From Actinomycetota bacterium (GTDB lineage Bacteria > Actinomycetota > UBA4738): DNA of 13,429 nt. How positions within the stretch are numbered: position 1 is the stretch's first letter; every line of letters starts with the position of its first letter. Below the pieces are notes generated by a model. It was given only the letters and a program-made list of their open reading frames with translations. It searched no databases and was not told the origin of the DNA. Location of the stretch: assembly GCA_005885015.1 (NCBI GenBank), contig VAYG01000063.1:1413-14841 (forward strand), in the 5' to 3' direction. A program made the position numbers and the translations under genes. Below, piece after piece: positions 5,977 to 13,429 of this stretch.

Positions 5977-6804
5977 TCAGAAGCTCGCGGCCATGGCCTG
6001 GAAGCAGGGCCAGTAGCTCTCCGGCTGGACGTTGTCGTCCATCACGATGACGACGTCCGTGCGGCCCTGGTGCTTGGCCACGACCAGGGCGGGATCGTTG
6101 ACGTCGGCGATCGAGAGGGTCTCGATCCCCGCTTCGACGGCGGCGCCGGCGAACCCGTGGTCGGCGAAGACGAGGTCCGGGCGCGCCTCATTCAGGATGA
6201 TCTCCATCGGTCCCGCTCCGTGGGTGTGCAGGGTTCCGGCGCGATCGGTCAGCGCCGCCGCGCCGTGGAAGTAGCGGATCTCCCGGTGGCGTCCCATCTC
6301 CCTCCACGACCGACCGCTACCCGGCCGGATGACGCGGGCACCCTCATCCTCGAGCAGGCCTGCCACGGCCATGTACAGGAGGATCAGACCCGCCGGATGC
6401 CCGGTGGCCAGGACGACGCGCTCGCCTCGCGCCGCGGCTTCGGCCAGCCTCCGGCCGGCCCGTTCACACGCCGCCAGCACACGGAACGGGTCGATGGGCA
6501 CGTCGCCCTCCCGGATCTCAGGGTCCGGGTCGAACCCCGCCTCGGCCGCCATCATGTCCAGGACCTCCGGACCGGTGAAGGCGGTCAGCCCGGACAGCCC
6601 GAACTGCGAGTCGGGGTCCCCTCGGACAAGCCGCTCCACCTTGGCCAGGACGTTGGCGCGGTCGTGCGAGCAGGCAGGGCCGGCGCACTTCGCGGTCACC
6701 AGGGCGTCCGCCAGGTCTTCGCGGGTGAACTCCCCCGGCCGGGGCCGCCACAGGTCGCGCGGCGACGTTTCCTGGGAGGGCGGTCGGTGTGCTTTGCTGT
6801 GCAT
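5977..6804 (-). CDS. Phosphatase-family protein (actinobacterial PF15698-like)
   Basis: Resembles the actinobacterial family annotated simply as phosphatase (PF15698-like). Members are predicted from sequence and I know of no firm substrate. Landmarks in order: TREDLADALV near the N-terminus, DPEIREGDVPIDPFRVL, VVLATGHPAGLILLY, GAGPMEIIL, LVFADHGFAGAAVEAGI, SIADVNDPALVVA and MDDNVQPESY close to the C-terminus. The conserved His, Asp and Asn in these motifs are the likely active-site residues. The ATG at 6804 gives 275 residues; TACACT lies 8 nt upstream and there is no Shine-Dalgarno sequence, which supports a leaderless start. The gene diverges from an SDR oxidoreductase across a 28-nt spacer. 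The frame is intact. There are no membrane segments and no signal peptide, so it is cytoplasmic. Confidence 0.75.
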   Translation of the reverse strand: MHSKAHRPPSQETSPRDLWRPRPGEFTREDLADALVTAKCAGPACSHDRANVLAKVERLVRGDPDSQFGLSGLTAFTGPEVLDMMAAEAGFDPDPEIREGDVPIDPFRVLAACERAGRRLAEAAARGERVVLATGHPAGLILLYMAVAGLLEDEGARVIRPGSGRSWREMGRHREIRYFHGAAALTDRAGTLHTHGAGPMEIILNEARPDLVFADHGFAGAAVEAGIETLSIADVNDPALVVAKHQGRTDVVIVMDDNVQPESYWPCFQAMAASF

Positions 6805-6812
6805 CCCGGTCC

Positions 6813-6818
6813 AGTGTA
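6813..6818 (-). promoter_or_regulatory. -10 box TACACT for a leaderless phosphatase transcript
   Basis: TACACT, 8 nt, then ATG at 6804 on the minus strand. It lies inside the 28-nt spacer next to the SDR ribosome-binding site, so the promoter and the SDR translation signals are interleaved. Confidence 0.45.
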
Positions 6819-6832
6819 CGGAGAGGAGTCGG

Positions 6833-7612
6833 GTGGCCGAGGGACCGCTCCAGGGACAGGTCGCCGTCGTCACGGGTGGGAGCAAGGGCATCGGGAAAGC
6901 CATCGCTCTGGCGTTGGCCGGCGCCGGGGCGGCCGTCGTCCTGGCCGCCCGGGGCGAGGAGGAGCTCGCCGCGGCCGTCAAGGAGATCGAGTCGGCCGGA
7001 GGAACCGCTTTAGGGGTCCCAACCGACGTGACCGACCCCGACCGAGTCCAGCGGTTGATCGACCGGACAACCGGCGAGCTGGGGACCCTGGACATCCTGG
7101 TCAACAACGCGGGGGCTGCACCCTTCCTCTCCACGCTCGACCAGATCCGTCTCGACGGCTTCCAGAAATACTTCAGGGTGAACTTCGAGAGCGCCGTCCT
7201 CTGCACCAAGGCAGCCGCGCCGGTGCTGCTCGCCAGGGGGCGCGGATGCGTCCTGAACGTGTCCTCGGTAGCGGCCTTCATCGCCAGTCCGGGGCTCACC
7301 TATTACGCCAGCGCCAAGGCCGCGCTGGTCGGCTTCACCCGGACGGTGGCCCAGGAGTGGGCCGGCTACGGGATCCGGGTGAACGCCCTCGCTCCCGGCT
7401 GGATCGAGACCGAGATGAACGAGCAGGCCCGGGCGATGATCCCGGAGTTCAACCAACGGGTCCTGTCCTCCATCCCCCTCGGACGGTGGGGACGGCCGGA
7501 GGACGTGGCCGGGGCGGCCCTGTTCCTGTGCTCACCGGCCGCCTCGTTCATCACCGGGTCCGTGCTGGTGGTCGACGGCGGACAGACTCTGTCCACTCTG
7601 AGCGGCCTGTAA
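6833..7612 (+). CDS. Short-chain dehydrogenase/reductase (classical SDR, FabG-like)
   Basis: A 259-residue classical SDR that oxidises or reduces a hydroxyl/carbonyl substrate with NAD(P). The cofactor motif is TGGSKGIG (14-21), followed by DVTD (65-68), NNAG (91-94) and the active site N117, S144 or S145, Y158 and K162 in YYASAK. The C-terminal GRWGRPEDVAGAALFL and GSVLVVDGG are typical of FabG-type and related glucose dehydrogenase-like enzymes. The GTG start at 6833 has AGGAG 4 nt upstream; longer frame extensions run into the phosphatase gene and were rejected. No acyl carrier protein or fatty acid genes are adjacent, so a housekeeping FabG role is not supported. The substrate is unknown. 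It faces AcuC convergently over a 115-nt gap that holds a 6-bp inverted repeat (7637-7655) and no T-run terminator. Confidence 0.9.
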   Translation: MAEGPLQGQVAVVTGGSKGIGKAIALALAGAGAAVVLAARGEEELAAAVKEIESAGGTALGVPTDVTDPDRVQRLIDRTTGELGTLDILVNNAGAAPFLSTLDQIRLDGFQKYFRVNFESAVLCTKAAAPVLLARGRGCVLNVSSVAAFIASPGLTYYASAKAALVGFTRTVAQEWAGYGIRVNALAPGWIETEMNEQARAMIPEFNQRVLSSIPLGRWGRPEDVAGAALFLCSPAASFITGSVLVVDGGQTLSTLSGL

Positions 7613-7727
7613 CCGCTCCTCCACGAGCTCTCGGTCATGACGGCGAGGGCGTCATCGGGGAAGCGAGGGGAGATCCGGAAGCGGCCGCCGACGGGTATGG
7701 CCGTCCCGGAGGGTTGGCGGGAGAACG

Positions 7728-8882
7728 TCAGCCGGTCAGCCCGTGCGTGGGGAAGATCCGCCGCTTGACCTCCGCGACCACCCCCGCCACCGCCTCCTCC
7801 ACGGAAGGGCTGCCAGTCTCGAGGGCCGGCTCGGACAGGGTGGTGGGAACGCCCGATCCCGCTTCACGCTCCGCCACCTCGATCCAGGATTCGGGGATCG
7901 CGTCGGGGACCGGCACCGCGGCCATCTCCGAGAAGTAGATGGTCCAGGCTCGGGGGACCACCCGGGCCCACTGGTAGCCGCCGCCTCCCGTGGCCACCCA
8001 CCGCCCCCCGGCGGTGTCGTGGGCCAGTCGATGGAGGGTCTCGGCGGTGCGCCGGTACGCGTTGGTGGTGAGCCCGAGCATGGCCAGGGGGTCGGTGTGG
8101 TGGGTGTCGCAGCCGAGCTGGGTCACCAGCACGGACGGCTTCCACGCCGCCACGAGGGGGGGCACGATCTCCTCGAACGCCCGGAGCCAGGCCGCGTCGC
8201 CCGTATAGGCGGGGAGCGGGACGTTGATCTTGGTGCCCGTGGCCTCCCCCGTCCCGAGCTCGTCGAGATCGCCGGTCCCGGGGAAGAGGGAGCCGAATTG
8301 ATGGAGGGAGATGGTGAGGACGCGGGGATCCCGGTAGAAGATCGCCTGCGGCCCGTCGCCGTGGTGCACGTCCACGTCCACGTAGGCGATGCGGCCTGCG
8401 CCGTTCTCCAGCATCCATGCCATCGCGATCGCGGGGTCGTCGTACACGCAGAACCCGCTGGCTCGCTCCGGCATGGCGTGGTGCAGCCCCCCGGACGGGT
8501 TGAAGGCGTGCTCCGCCCGGCCCGAGAGGACCGCCTCCGCGGCCACGATCGACGCGCCGGCCACGCGCGAGGCGGCCTCGTGCATGTTCGGGAAGATCGG
8601 GTTGTCACCCGGCCCATATCCGAACTCCCACCAGGGCCCGCGCTCTCCGTGTCCGGCTCTCCGCGTCGCTTCGACGAATCGCTCGGAGTGGACCAGGCGC
8701 AGCTCGTCGTCCGTGGCGTCGCGAGCGGCCGTCTCGATGACTCGCGTGCCGTCGATCAGCCCGTAGGCCCTGATGAGCTCCCGGGTCAGGATGACCCGCG
8801 CCGGTCGGAGGGGATGCTCCGGGCCGTGGTCGTACCAGGGCGCGTCGTCCCCGTACCACACCAGCTCGACCCGGTCGCTCAC
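7728..8882 (-). CDS. acuC: AcuC-like deacetylase (histone deacetylase superfamily)
   Basis: A 384-residue zinc-dependent deacylase of the HDAC/AcuC superfamily, the length of AcuC proteins, which remove acetyl groups from lysines such as those of acetyl-CoA synthetase. Motifs: GPEHPLRP near residue 22, GGLHHAM with the active-site dyad H134/H135, YDD (147-149), DVDVHHGDG with ligands D171 and H173, HTDPL with D264 as the probable third zinc ligand, and GGGGY with catalytic Y303. All key residues are present. The GTG start at 8882 overlaps the upstream stop by 4 nt (GTGA), so it is translationally coupled to the AlkP-like gene. No acuA, acuB or acetyl-CoA synthetase gene is in the window, so acuC is used at family level only; the substrate could also be a polyamine or a small acylated metabolite. 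Confidence 0.9.
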   Translation of the reverse strand: MSDRVELVWYGDDAPWYDHGPEHPLRPARVILTRELIRAYGLIDGTRVIETAARDATDDELRLVHSERFVEATRRAGHGERGPWWEFGYGPGDNPIFPNMHEAASRVAGASIVAAEAVLSGRAEHAFNPSGGLHHAMPERASGFCVYDDPAIAMAWMLENGAGRIAYVDVDVHHGDGPQAIFYRDPRVLTISLHQFGSLFPGTGDLDELGTGEATGTKINVPLPAYTGDAAWLRAFEEIVPPLVAAWKPSVLVTQLGCDTHHTDPLAMLGLTTNAYRRTAETLHRLAHDTAGGRWVATGGGGYQWARVVPRAWTIYFSEMAAVPVPDAIPESWIEVAEREAGSGVPTTLSEPALETGSPSVEEAVAGVVAEVKRRIFPTHGLTG

Positions 8883-10756
8883 GTCCGCCGCTCCACCAGC
8901 AGCGTGGGGAAGGTCAGCGCGGTCATCGCGTAGAGGAACACCGGCCCCGCCGCGGCCACCCCCGTGTCGTTGAGGAAGAACGCGGCCACCCCGGCCACGG
9001 TCAGCACGACCAGCGCGGCCGGCCAGGGATCGCCGGCGATCTCCAGCCCGGCCCGGAACGGCTCGGGCCGGACCGCGACGAGGAACAACACGACCAGGAG
9101 ACCGATCACGGGGATCGCCGCGGCAGGCACGTGGCCGATCTGCCCGAACCCCACCGCCAGCCGGCCGCGGAGCGTCTCCCACACCCCTCCGGCGCCTCCC
9201 GTCCGTTCGACGAAGCCGGTGATGTGGGTGGGAGCGCCGGGGAGATACCGGTTCGCCAGCAACACGGCGGCCAGCCCGAGGGCGAACGTCCCGGCGACGA
9301 AGGCAACTTCCCTCGGCCCGAACCGGGGGCGGGTTCGCAGCGTCCACCACAGGCCGGCGGCGACGAACAGCGTGGCGGCCGCGCCGACGTTCGCACCGAG
9401 TTGGGGGAACCCCGCGAACAGGCCCGTACCGAGAAGCAGCAGGAACCCGGCGAACGGCTCCAGTCCGACGGCCACGAACAGGGCGCTCGCCAGGAGCAGG
9501 GCGATGAACGCGTTGGGCAACCCGTAGAAGCGGACGCCGTCGAACATGGTGCCGCCGATCAACGGGATGCGGGCTCCGCGCCATCCGAACAGCGAGTCGA
9601 CCACCACGAAGGCCAGGCCGACGGCTCCCACGAACCGGAACGGTCCCATGGCGCCGGGCCACCGGGCCGCGACGGCGACCTCTGCCAGCGCCGCCACACT
9701 CAGCACCAGGAAGGGCACGACCACCGGGTAGGTGAGCCGGGGCAGCAGACCCCCGGCCATCAGCGGGATGGGCAGGGCCGCCCCGTAGAGGGCGAGGAAT
9801 CGCACCTCGCGGCCGAAGCCACCCGGGACCCGTCCTTGCACCGCCAGCAGGATCAACGCGGCGATCCCCACGATGCCCAGCGCGGCAACGAACGCCACCT
9901 CCCCCAGCTGGATGGGGAGCCGGATCCTTCGTTGATCGAGGTGCAGCTGGTGCAGATGGCGGACGTCGGTCGGATCGTCCTGCCGGATTGGGTGTCCGGT
10001 CATCTCCTTCGGGACGGGGATGTCGAAGAAGTCGAGGATCGTGGGCGCCACGTCGACGTTCGCCACCACCCCGTCCTCCCTCGTGGTGTCCGAAGTGAGC
10101 GAGCCCGCCGGACCCGGCCGGATTGGTCGGGGACCGTCGACCATGAGCAGCGGGGTGACCTTGTCTCCGATCGCGTCCATCTCCGGAGAGGTCGATGGAG
10201 CGATCACCAGCGCCCTCACCCGCCGGTCGCCCGGCGGGACGTCGACGTTTCCCTGCATCAGTTGGGCGGCCGTGTCGGCGTAGTCCCTCCGCAGGGCCGC
10301 CGTGCTGGTCACGGAGGAAAGATCGACCACCACGACCCCGTCGTGGGCGCGATCCAGCGATGTCGTCGAACAGCTTGGAAGTGGCCCGAAGATCGCCTCC
10401 CCCACCCGGCTGTCCCGCATCAGGGAGCACATCTGCACGGAGTGCGCCCGGAGGATCCGAGTGATGAAGGGCTCGCCTCGCGCTCCGCTGATCGAGCCCT
10501 GCCCGATGGCCGAATACCTGGCTCCCGGGCCCGAGCCTGCCTGGGTCGTCATCAGAGCGACGCCGCCCGCGTGGGCCACGCGGCGGGAATCGGCTCCCGC
10601 CATCAGCTCATCGAAGGAGACCCTGTCCTCGATGAAGACCAGGACCTGCCGATGTTTCACGGGGCTTTGCGCGTCCACGCTCGACAGGGCGCTCCAGGCG
10701 AAGGCCAGACCCGCCGCGAAGAGCCCGAGGAGAAGGACCGCCCGAGTCCGGGTCAC
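8879..10756 (-). CDS. AlkP-like extracytoplasmic domain fused to a polytopic membrane domain
   Basis: A 625-residue protein of an actinobacterial family related to the alkaline phosphatase superfamily. An N-terminal hydrophobic segment (about 6-22, signal or anchor) is followed by HRQVLVFIEDRVSFDELM and ARYSAIGQGS, then an extracytoplasmic region ending DVAPTILDFFDIPVPKEMTG, the pattern of this AlkP-like group. From about residue 280 to the end there are ten or so hydrophobic helices, for example VAFVAALGIVGIAALILL and ALVVLTVAGVAAFFL. Catalysis is uncertain because I cannot identify a full metal-ligand set. The GTG at 10756 overlaps the murA stop by 4 nt, and the stop overlaps acuC in the same way, so the three are one operon. 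The stretch at about 10347-10392 uses unusual codons in this frame and may be out of frame (see findings). A role in envelope biogenesis is inferred from the murA linkage only. Confidence 0.75.
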   Translation of the reverse strand: MTRTRAVLLLGLFAAGLAFAWSALSSVDAQSPVKHRQVLVFIEDRVSFDELMAGADSRRVAHAGGVALMTTQAGSGPGARYSAIGQGSISGARGEPFITRILRAHSVQMCSLMRDSRVGEAIFGPLPSCSTTSLDRAHDGVVVVDLSSVTSTAALRRDYADTAAQLMQGNVDVPPGDRRVRALVIAPSTSPEMDAIGDKVTPLLMVDGPRPIRPGPAGSLTSDTTREDGVVANVDVAPTILDFFDIPVPKEMTGHPIRQDDPTDVRHLHQLHLDQRRIRLPIQLGEVAFVAALGIVGIAALILLAVQGRVPGGFGREVRFLALYGAALPIPLMAGGLLPRLTYPVVVPFLVLSVAALAEVAVAARWPGAMGPFRFVGAVGLAFVVVDSLFGWRGARIPLIGGTMFDGVRFYGLPNAFIALLLASALFVAVGLEPFAGFLLLLGTGLFAGFPQLGANVGAAATLFVAAGLWWTLRTRPRFGPREVAFVAGTFALGLAAVLLANRYLPGAPTHITGFVERTGGAGGVWETLRGRLAVGFGQIGHVPAAAIPVIGLLVVLFLVAVRPEPFRAGLEIAGDPWPAALVVLTVAGVAAFFLNDTGVAAAGPVFLYAMTALTFPTLLVERRT

Positions 10757-12027
10757 GCCCGGCCGACGAGCGAGGGCTCGCGCTCCCGGCGGACGTCCGC
10801 ACCGAGCGCGGCCAGCCGGCCGTCGAAGTCCTCGTAGCCGCGGTCGACGTGATACAGGTCGAAGACCTCGGTGGTCCCATCCGCCGCCAGCGCGGCGATG
10901 ATCATCGCCGCTCCGGCCCGGATGTCGAGCGAACGGACCGGCGCGGCGGACAGGCGCTCCACCCCTCTGATCACCGCGTGGTGGCCCTCCGTGCGGATGT
11001 CGGCGCCCATCCGGTTCAGCTCGTCGACGAACATGAACCGGCTCTCGAAGACGTTCTCCGTGATGATCGAGGTCCCCCTGACCACGGACAGGAGGGCCAT
11101 CATCTGCGGCTGGAGGTCCGTGGGGAACCCGGGGTACGGAAGGGTCACCAGGTCCACGGCGAGCGGCCGGTCGTCCATGGAGATCCGGATGCTCCGCTCC
11201 GTCGCCTCGATCACCGCCCCGGCGTCGTCCAGCTTGTCCAGGACCAGCTCGAGGTGGTCGGCGCGTGCGTCCTCCAAGACGATGTCTCCGGCCGTGACGC
11301 AGGCGGCCATGGCGAACGTGCTCGCCTCGATGCGGTCGGGGATGGTGCGGTGACGGACCGGCTCGAAATCGTTCACCCCCTCCACCTCGATCGCGGTCCT
11401 TCCCGCGCCGTCGATCTTCGCGCCCATCTCGATCAGCATCGACGCCAGGTCCTGGATCTCGGGCTCTCGCGCGGCGTTCTCGATGACCGTGCGACCGGTC
11501 GCTCCCACCGCGGCCATGAGCAGGTTCTCCGTCGCGCCCACGCTGGGGAAGTCGAGGGTGACGAACGCCCCGTGGAGGTCGGGCGCCGTGGCCTCGAGGT
11601 ATCCGTGCTTGGAGGAGAACTCCACGCCCATCCGCTCGAACCCTTTCACGTGGAGGTCGATCTTCCGCGAACCGATGTTGCAACCACCGGGCATGGCCAC
11701 CCTGGCCGTGCGGTACCTGGCAAGCAGAGGGCCGAGCACGACGATCGACGCTCGCATCTTGCGCACCAGCTCGTACGGCGTCTCCACGCCACGGGCGCCC
11801 GACGTGTCGATGGTCAGCGTGGACCCGTTCCACTCCGTCCGTGCCCCGAGGTGCTCCAACACCTCACCCATGGTGAGGCAGTCGACGATCCTCGGAACGT
11901 TGTCGATGACGGTCGTTCCCTCGGCCAGGAGAGACGCGGCCATCAGCTTGAGAGCCGAGTTCTTCGCCCCGCTCAGCCGAACGGAGCCCGAGAGGCGCCG
12001 CCCGCCAGTCACCAGGAGTCGGTCCAT
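10753..12027 (-). CDS. murA: UDP-N-acetylglucosamine 1-carboxyvinyltransferase (MurA)
   Basis: Transfers enolpyruvate from phosphoenolpyruvate to UDP-GlcNAc, the first committed step of cytoplasmic peptidoglycan precursor synthesis. The 424-residue protein is full length for MurA. SGAKNSALK gives K23 and N24, which contact substrate. MPGGCNIGSRKIDLH carries C116, the catalytic cysteine and fosfomycin target; it is Cys here, so intrinsic Asp-type resistance is not indicated. TLPYPGFPTDLQPQ and NVFESRFMFVDEL are also family signatures. The ATG at 12027 lies 6 nt after TAGAAT, a leaderless arrangement, and no Shine-Dalgarno sequence is present. It is the first gene of a unit with the AlkP-like and AcuC-like genes, overlapping the former by 4 nt. 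The frame is intact. Confidence 0.97.
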   Translation of the reverse strand: MDRLLVTGGRRLSGSVRLSGAKNSALKLMAASLLAEGTTVIDNVPRIVDCLTMGEVLEHLGARTEWNGSTLTIDTSGARGVETPYELVRKMRASIVVLGPLLARYRTARVAMPGGCNIGSRKIDLHVKGFERMGVEFSSKHGYLEATAPDLHGAFVTLDFPSVGATENLLMAAVGATGRTVIENAAREPEIQDLASMLIEMGAKIDGAGRTAIEVEGVNDFEPVRHRTIPDRIEASTFAMAACVTAGDIVLEDARADHLELVLDKLDDAGAVIEATERSIRISMDDRPLAVDLVTLPYPGFPTDLQPQMMALLSVVRGTSIITENVFESRFMFVDELNRMGADIRTEGHHAVIRGVERLSAAPVRSLDIRAGAAMIIAALAADGTTEVFDLYHVDRGYEDFDGRLAALGADVRREREPSLVGRA

Positions 12028-12033
12028 GACGAG

Positions 12034-12039
12034 ATTCTA
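12034..12039 (-). promoter_or_regulatory. -10 box TAGAAT for leaderless murA transcription
   Basis: TAGAAT, 6 nt, then ATG at 12027. It lies in the 50-nt gap after the diguanylate cyclase stop at 12078, so murA and the genes behind it probably have their own promoter. The -35 region (near 12057-12062) does not match TTGACA. Confidence 0.55.
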
Positions 12040-12077
12040 TGAGAGGAGCCGGGCCCCAGAGCCCAGCCGGGACCGGC

Positions 12078-13429
12078 CTAGCTCGCTTCTGCCGCGAGCC
12101 GGTCGTCCGTCGCCTCGGCCACCATGACCTGGTCGCGTCCCTCCGCCTTGGCCCGGTACAGCGCCATGTCGGCAGCTCGGATGAGCGCTTCGGCGGCGGC
12201 CCCATGGTCTGGATGCACGGCCACCCCGGCCGAGACCGTGACGGATCCCACCGGGCGGCCCCGCTGGGTCAAGCGCAGATCGCGGACCTGCTCGAGGAGC
12301 TGTTGGGCCCGTTCCACGGTAACGGCGAGGGTCGTCTCCGGCAGGATCATCGTGAACTCCTCTCCGCCGTACCGGCAGGCGATGTCCTCGGCCCGGATCC
12401 GGCTCCGAACCATCTCTCCGAAGGCCTGGAGGAGTGCGTCGCCGGCCTGATGGCCGAAGGTGTTGTTGAAGCGATTGAAGTGGTCGAGGTCGAGCATGAT
12501 CACGCCCACGTTGTGGTGGTGACGCTCGGCCCGACGGAGCTCGCGCTCCAAGGACTCCTCCATGTACCGGCGGTTGAACAGTCCCGTCAGCGGGTCGCGG
12601 ATCGACTGCGACCGCAGGCTCTCCCGGAGCCGCAGGTTGGCCAGGGCGAGGGCGAGGTGATCGGCCACGGCAACCGCCAGCGGCTTCACCCGCTCCGTCG
12701 GCCGCTCGTGCCCGGGTGGCCCGTTCCGGACCTGAAGGTGAAGGATTCCCAACGCCTCGCCCTGGGCCATCATCGGGACGCACAGGGACGCCCCAGTCAG
12801 TGCTTCGGTGAGGTGCTTGCACATCAACCGGGACGAGGGATCCTCCACCAGGTGGGTCCGGCCGGACCGGAGGGCCCAGCAATCCTCGGGGCCGAAGATC
12901 AACTCACCGAGCGCCGGCGCCCCCCACACCGCGACCGGCTCGACCAGGTTGCGGGATGCGGCGATCACGCACAGCGCGCCGGGATGTCCCGAGAAGAGCT
13001 GCTCCGCCCAGTGCGCCATCACGGCGTACGCCTCCTCCGCCGTCGGGCAGCTCTGGAGCATGTCGCCCATCTCGTTGATCAGGGACATCTCCCGGTTGCG
13101 CTGTTCCAGCTCTCCGACCCACCCCGCGAGCTGCTGGTTGGCCTGGCGGGCCTCCCACTCCGCCTGCTTCCGCCGGGTGATATCGACCAAGACCCCCTCG
13201 TAGGCGACGATCCGCTCGTCCTTGTCCCGGACCACCCGGGCGCTGTCCCGAACCCAGATCACCGACCCGTCCCGGCGTCTGAGCTGGAGCTCGAAGTCCC
13301 CCACGCTTCCCTCGGAGTCCATGATGATGCGCCATCGCTCGCGATCCGCCGGATCGACGTAGAACTCGTTGGCGTCTGCCTTCAACAGCGTCTCGCGGTC
13401 GGGATAGCCGAGGAGCCTGGCCAGCGACT
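12078..13429 (-). CDS. PAS-GAF-GGDEF diguanylate cyclase, N-terminus beyond right edge
   Basis: A sensor diguanylate cyclase that makes cyclic di-GMP from two GTP. The window holds the last 449 residues; the frame is open at the edge (SLARLLGYPDRETL), so the apparent TTG start at 13385 is internal. Order: C-terminal part of a PAS domain with its PAC strand (RRDGSVIWVRDSARVV, YEGVLVDITRRKQAE), a helical linker likely to be coiled coil, a GAF domain of about 140 residues (LCVIAASR to ALGILHLQV), and GGDEF. Counting from 13385, the GGDEF domain starts near DPLTGLFNRR (264), the inhibitory RxxD site is RAED (331-334), and the active loop is GGEEF (340-344). Both sites are intact, so activity with product feedback is expected. 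No EAL domain follows. Signal, ligand and targets are unknown. The gene ends 50 nt before murA. Confidence 0.93.
   Translation of the reverse strand, partial: SLARLLGYPDRETLLKADANEFYVDPADRERWRIIMDSEGSVGDFELQLRRRDGSVIWVRDSARVVRDKDERIVAYEGVLVDITRRKQAEWEARQANQQLAGWVGELEQRNREMSLINEMGDMLQSCPTAEEAYAVMAHWAEQLFSGHPGALCVIAASRNLVEPVAVWGAPALGELIFGPEDCWALRSGRTHLVEDPSSRLMCKHLTEALTGASLCVPMMAQGEALGILHLQVRNGPPGHERPTERVKPLAVAVADHLALALANLRLRESLRSQSIRDPLTGLFNRRYMEESLERELRRAERHHHNVGVIMLDLDHFNRFNNTFGHQAGDALLQAFGEMVRSRIRAEDIACRYGGEEFTMILPETTLAVTVERAQQLLEQVRDLRLTQRGRPVGSVTVSAGVAVHPDHGAAAEALIRAADMALYRAKAEGRDQVMVAEATDDRLAAEAS

Noticed and set aside
7637..7655. ATGACG/CGTCAT inverted repeat between the convergent SDR and AcuC genes
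   Set aside because: A 6-bp perfect stem with a 7-nt loop but no T run. Possibly a weak bidirectional terminator or a chance palindrome; too little support to call.
6070..7938. 622-codon plus-strand open frame
   Set aside because: Composition is that of an antisense or shifted shadow of the phosphatase, SDR and AcuC genes. No family motif was seen.
8883..10430. Long upstream extension of the AcuC frame (516 codons)
   Set aside because: It is a shadow frame of the AlkP-like gene with low-complexity Arg/Gly/Pro composition. The GTG at 8882 with a GTGA overlap gives the normal AcuC length.
9131..10837. 568-codon plus-strand open frame opposite the AlkP-like gene
   Set aside because: Rich in His, Gln, Arg and Asp as expected of the antisense of a GC-rich coding region; no recognisable domain.
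10757..11833. Upstream extension of the AlkP-like frame into murA
   Set aside because: murA occupies this DNA in another frame with complete family motifs. The GTG at 10756 is followed directly by a hydrophobic N-terminal segment.
10849..12042. 397-codon plus-strand open frame opposite murA
   Set aside because: Antisense shadow of a full-length murA with no motif of its own.

Overview
This window is high-GC, gene-dense bacterial DNA with strongly GC-rich third codon positions. Three features point to a member of the Actinomycetota, probably a deep-branching or uncultured lineage: a 33-residue bS22-type (AURKAIP1/COX24-domain) ribosomal protein gene, several TANNNT boxes placed 6-9 nt before start codons (the leaderless-transcript arrangement common in this phylum), and frequent GTG starts with GTGA stop/start overlaps. 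The lineage is an inference. No rRNA, tRNA, CRISPR array, insertion sequence, integrase or phage gene was seen.

Layout. Positions 1-1899 (minus) hold a CrtC/AttH-like lipocalin-fold protein gene coupled by a 4-nt overlap to an acyl-CoA synthetase gene that runs off the left edge. Divergent from it (1939-2893, plus) are a TIM-barrel sugar phosphate isomerase/epimerase and a 49-residue one-helix membrane protein. A TolB-like six-repeat beta-propeller anchored in the membrane (minus) converges on these. Then, on the minus strand and read from about 5.9 kb down to 3.9 kb, come a Clp1/Grc3-type P-loop polynucleotide kinase, bS22, and an S-adenosylmethionine hydrolase (DUF62). The kinase has an unusual leader with a possible leaderless small ORF and a hairpin holding its ribosome-binding site. 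At 6.8 kb a phosphatase-family protein (minus) and an SDR oxidoreductase (plus) diverge from a 28-nt spacer. From 12.0 kb down to 7.7 kb lies a three-gene unit, murA - AlkP-like membrane protein - AcuC/HDAC-like deacetylase, with a 4-nt GTGA overlap at each junction. The right edge holds the C-terminal part of a PAS-GAF-GGDEF diguanylate cyclase.

How they may fit together. MurA makes the first committed peptidoglycan precursor, and the AlkP-like polytopic protein coupled to it may also act at the envelope. The Clp1-like kinase, bS22 and SAM hydrolase lie together and suggest an RNA or translation theme with SAM turnover. This is context only.

A striking property is the number of reading-frame lesions. 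Five genes in the first 5.7 kb (acyl-CoA synthetase, CrtC-like, sugar isomerase, TolB-like, Clp1-like) each need one frame change to give a family-like protein, and the AlkP-like gene has a possible internal out-of-frame patch. Two are single-base changes in G/C runs. Three look like short losses of coding sequence. Consensus or assembly errors are the simplest explanation for much of this, but real gene decay cannot be excluded from sequence alone.
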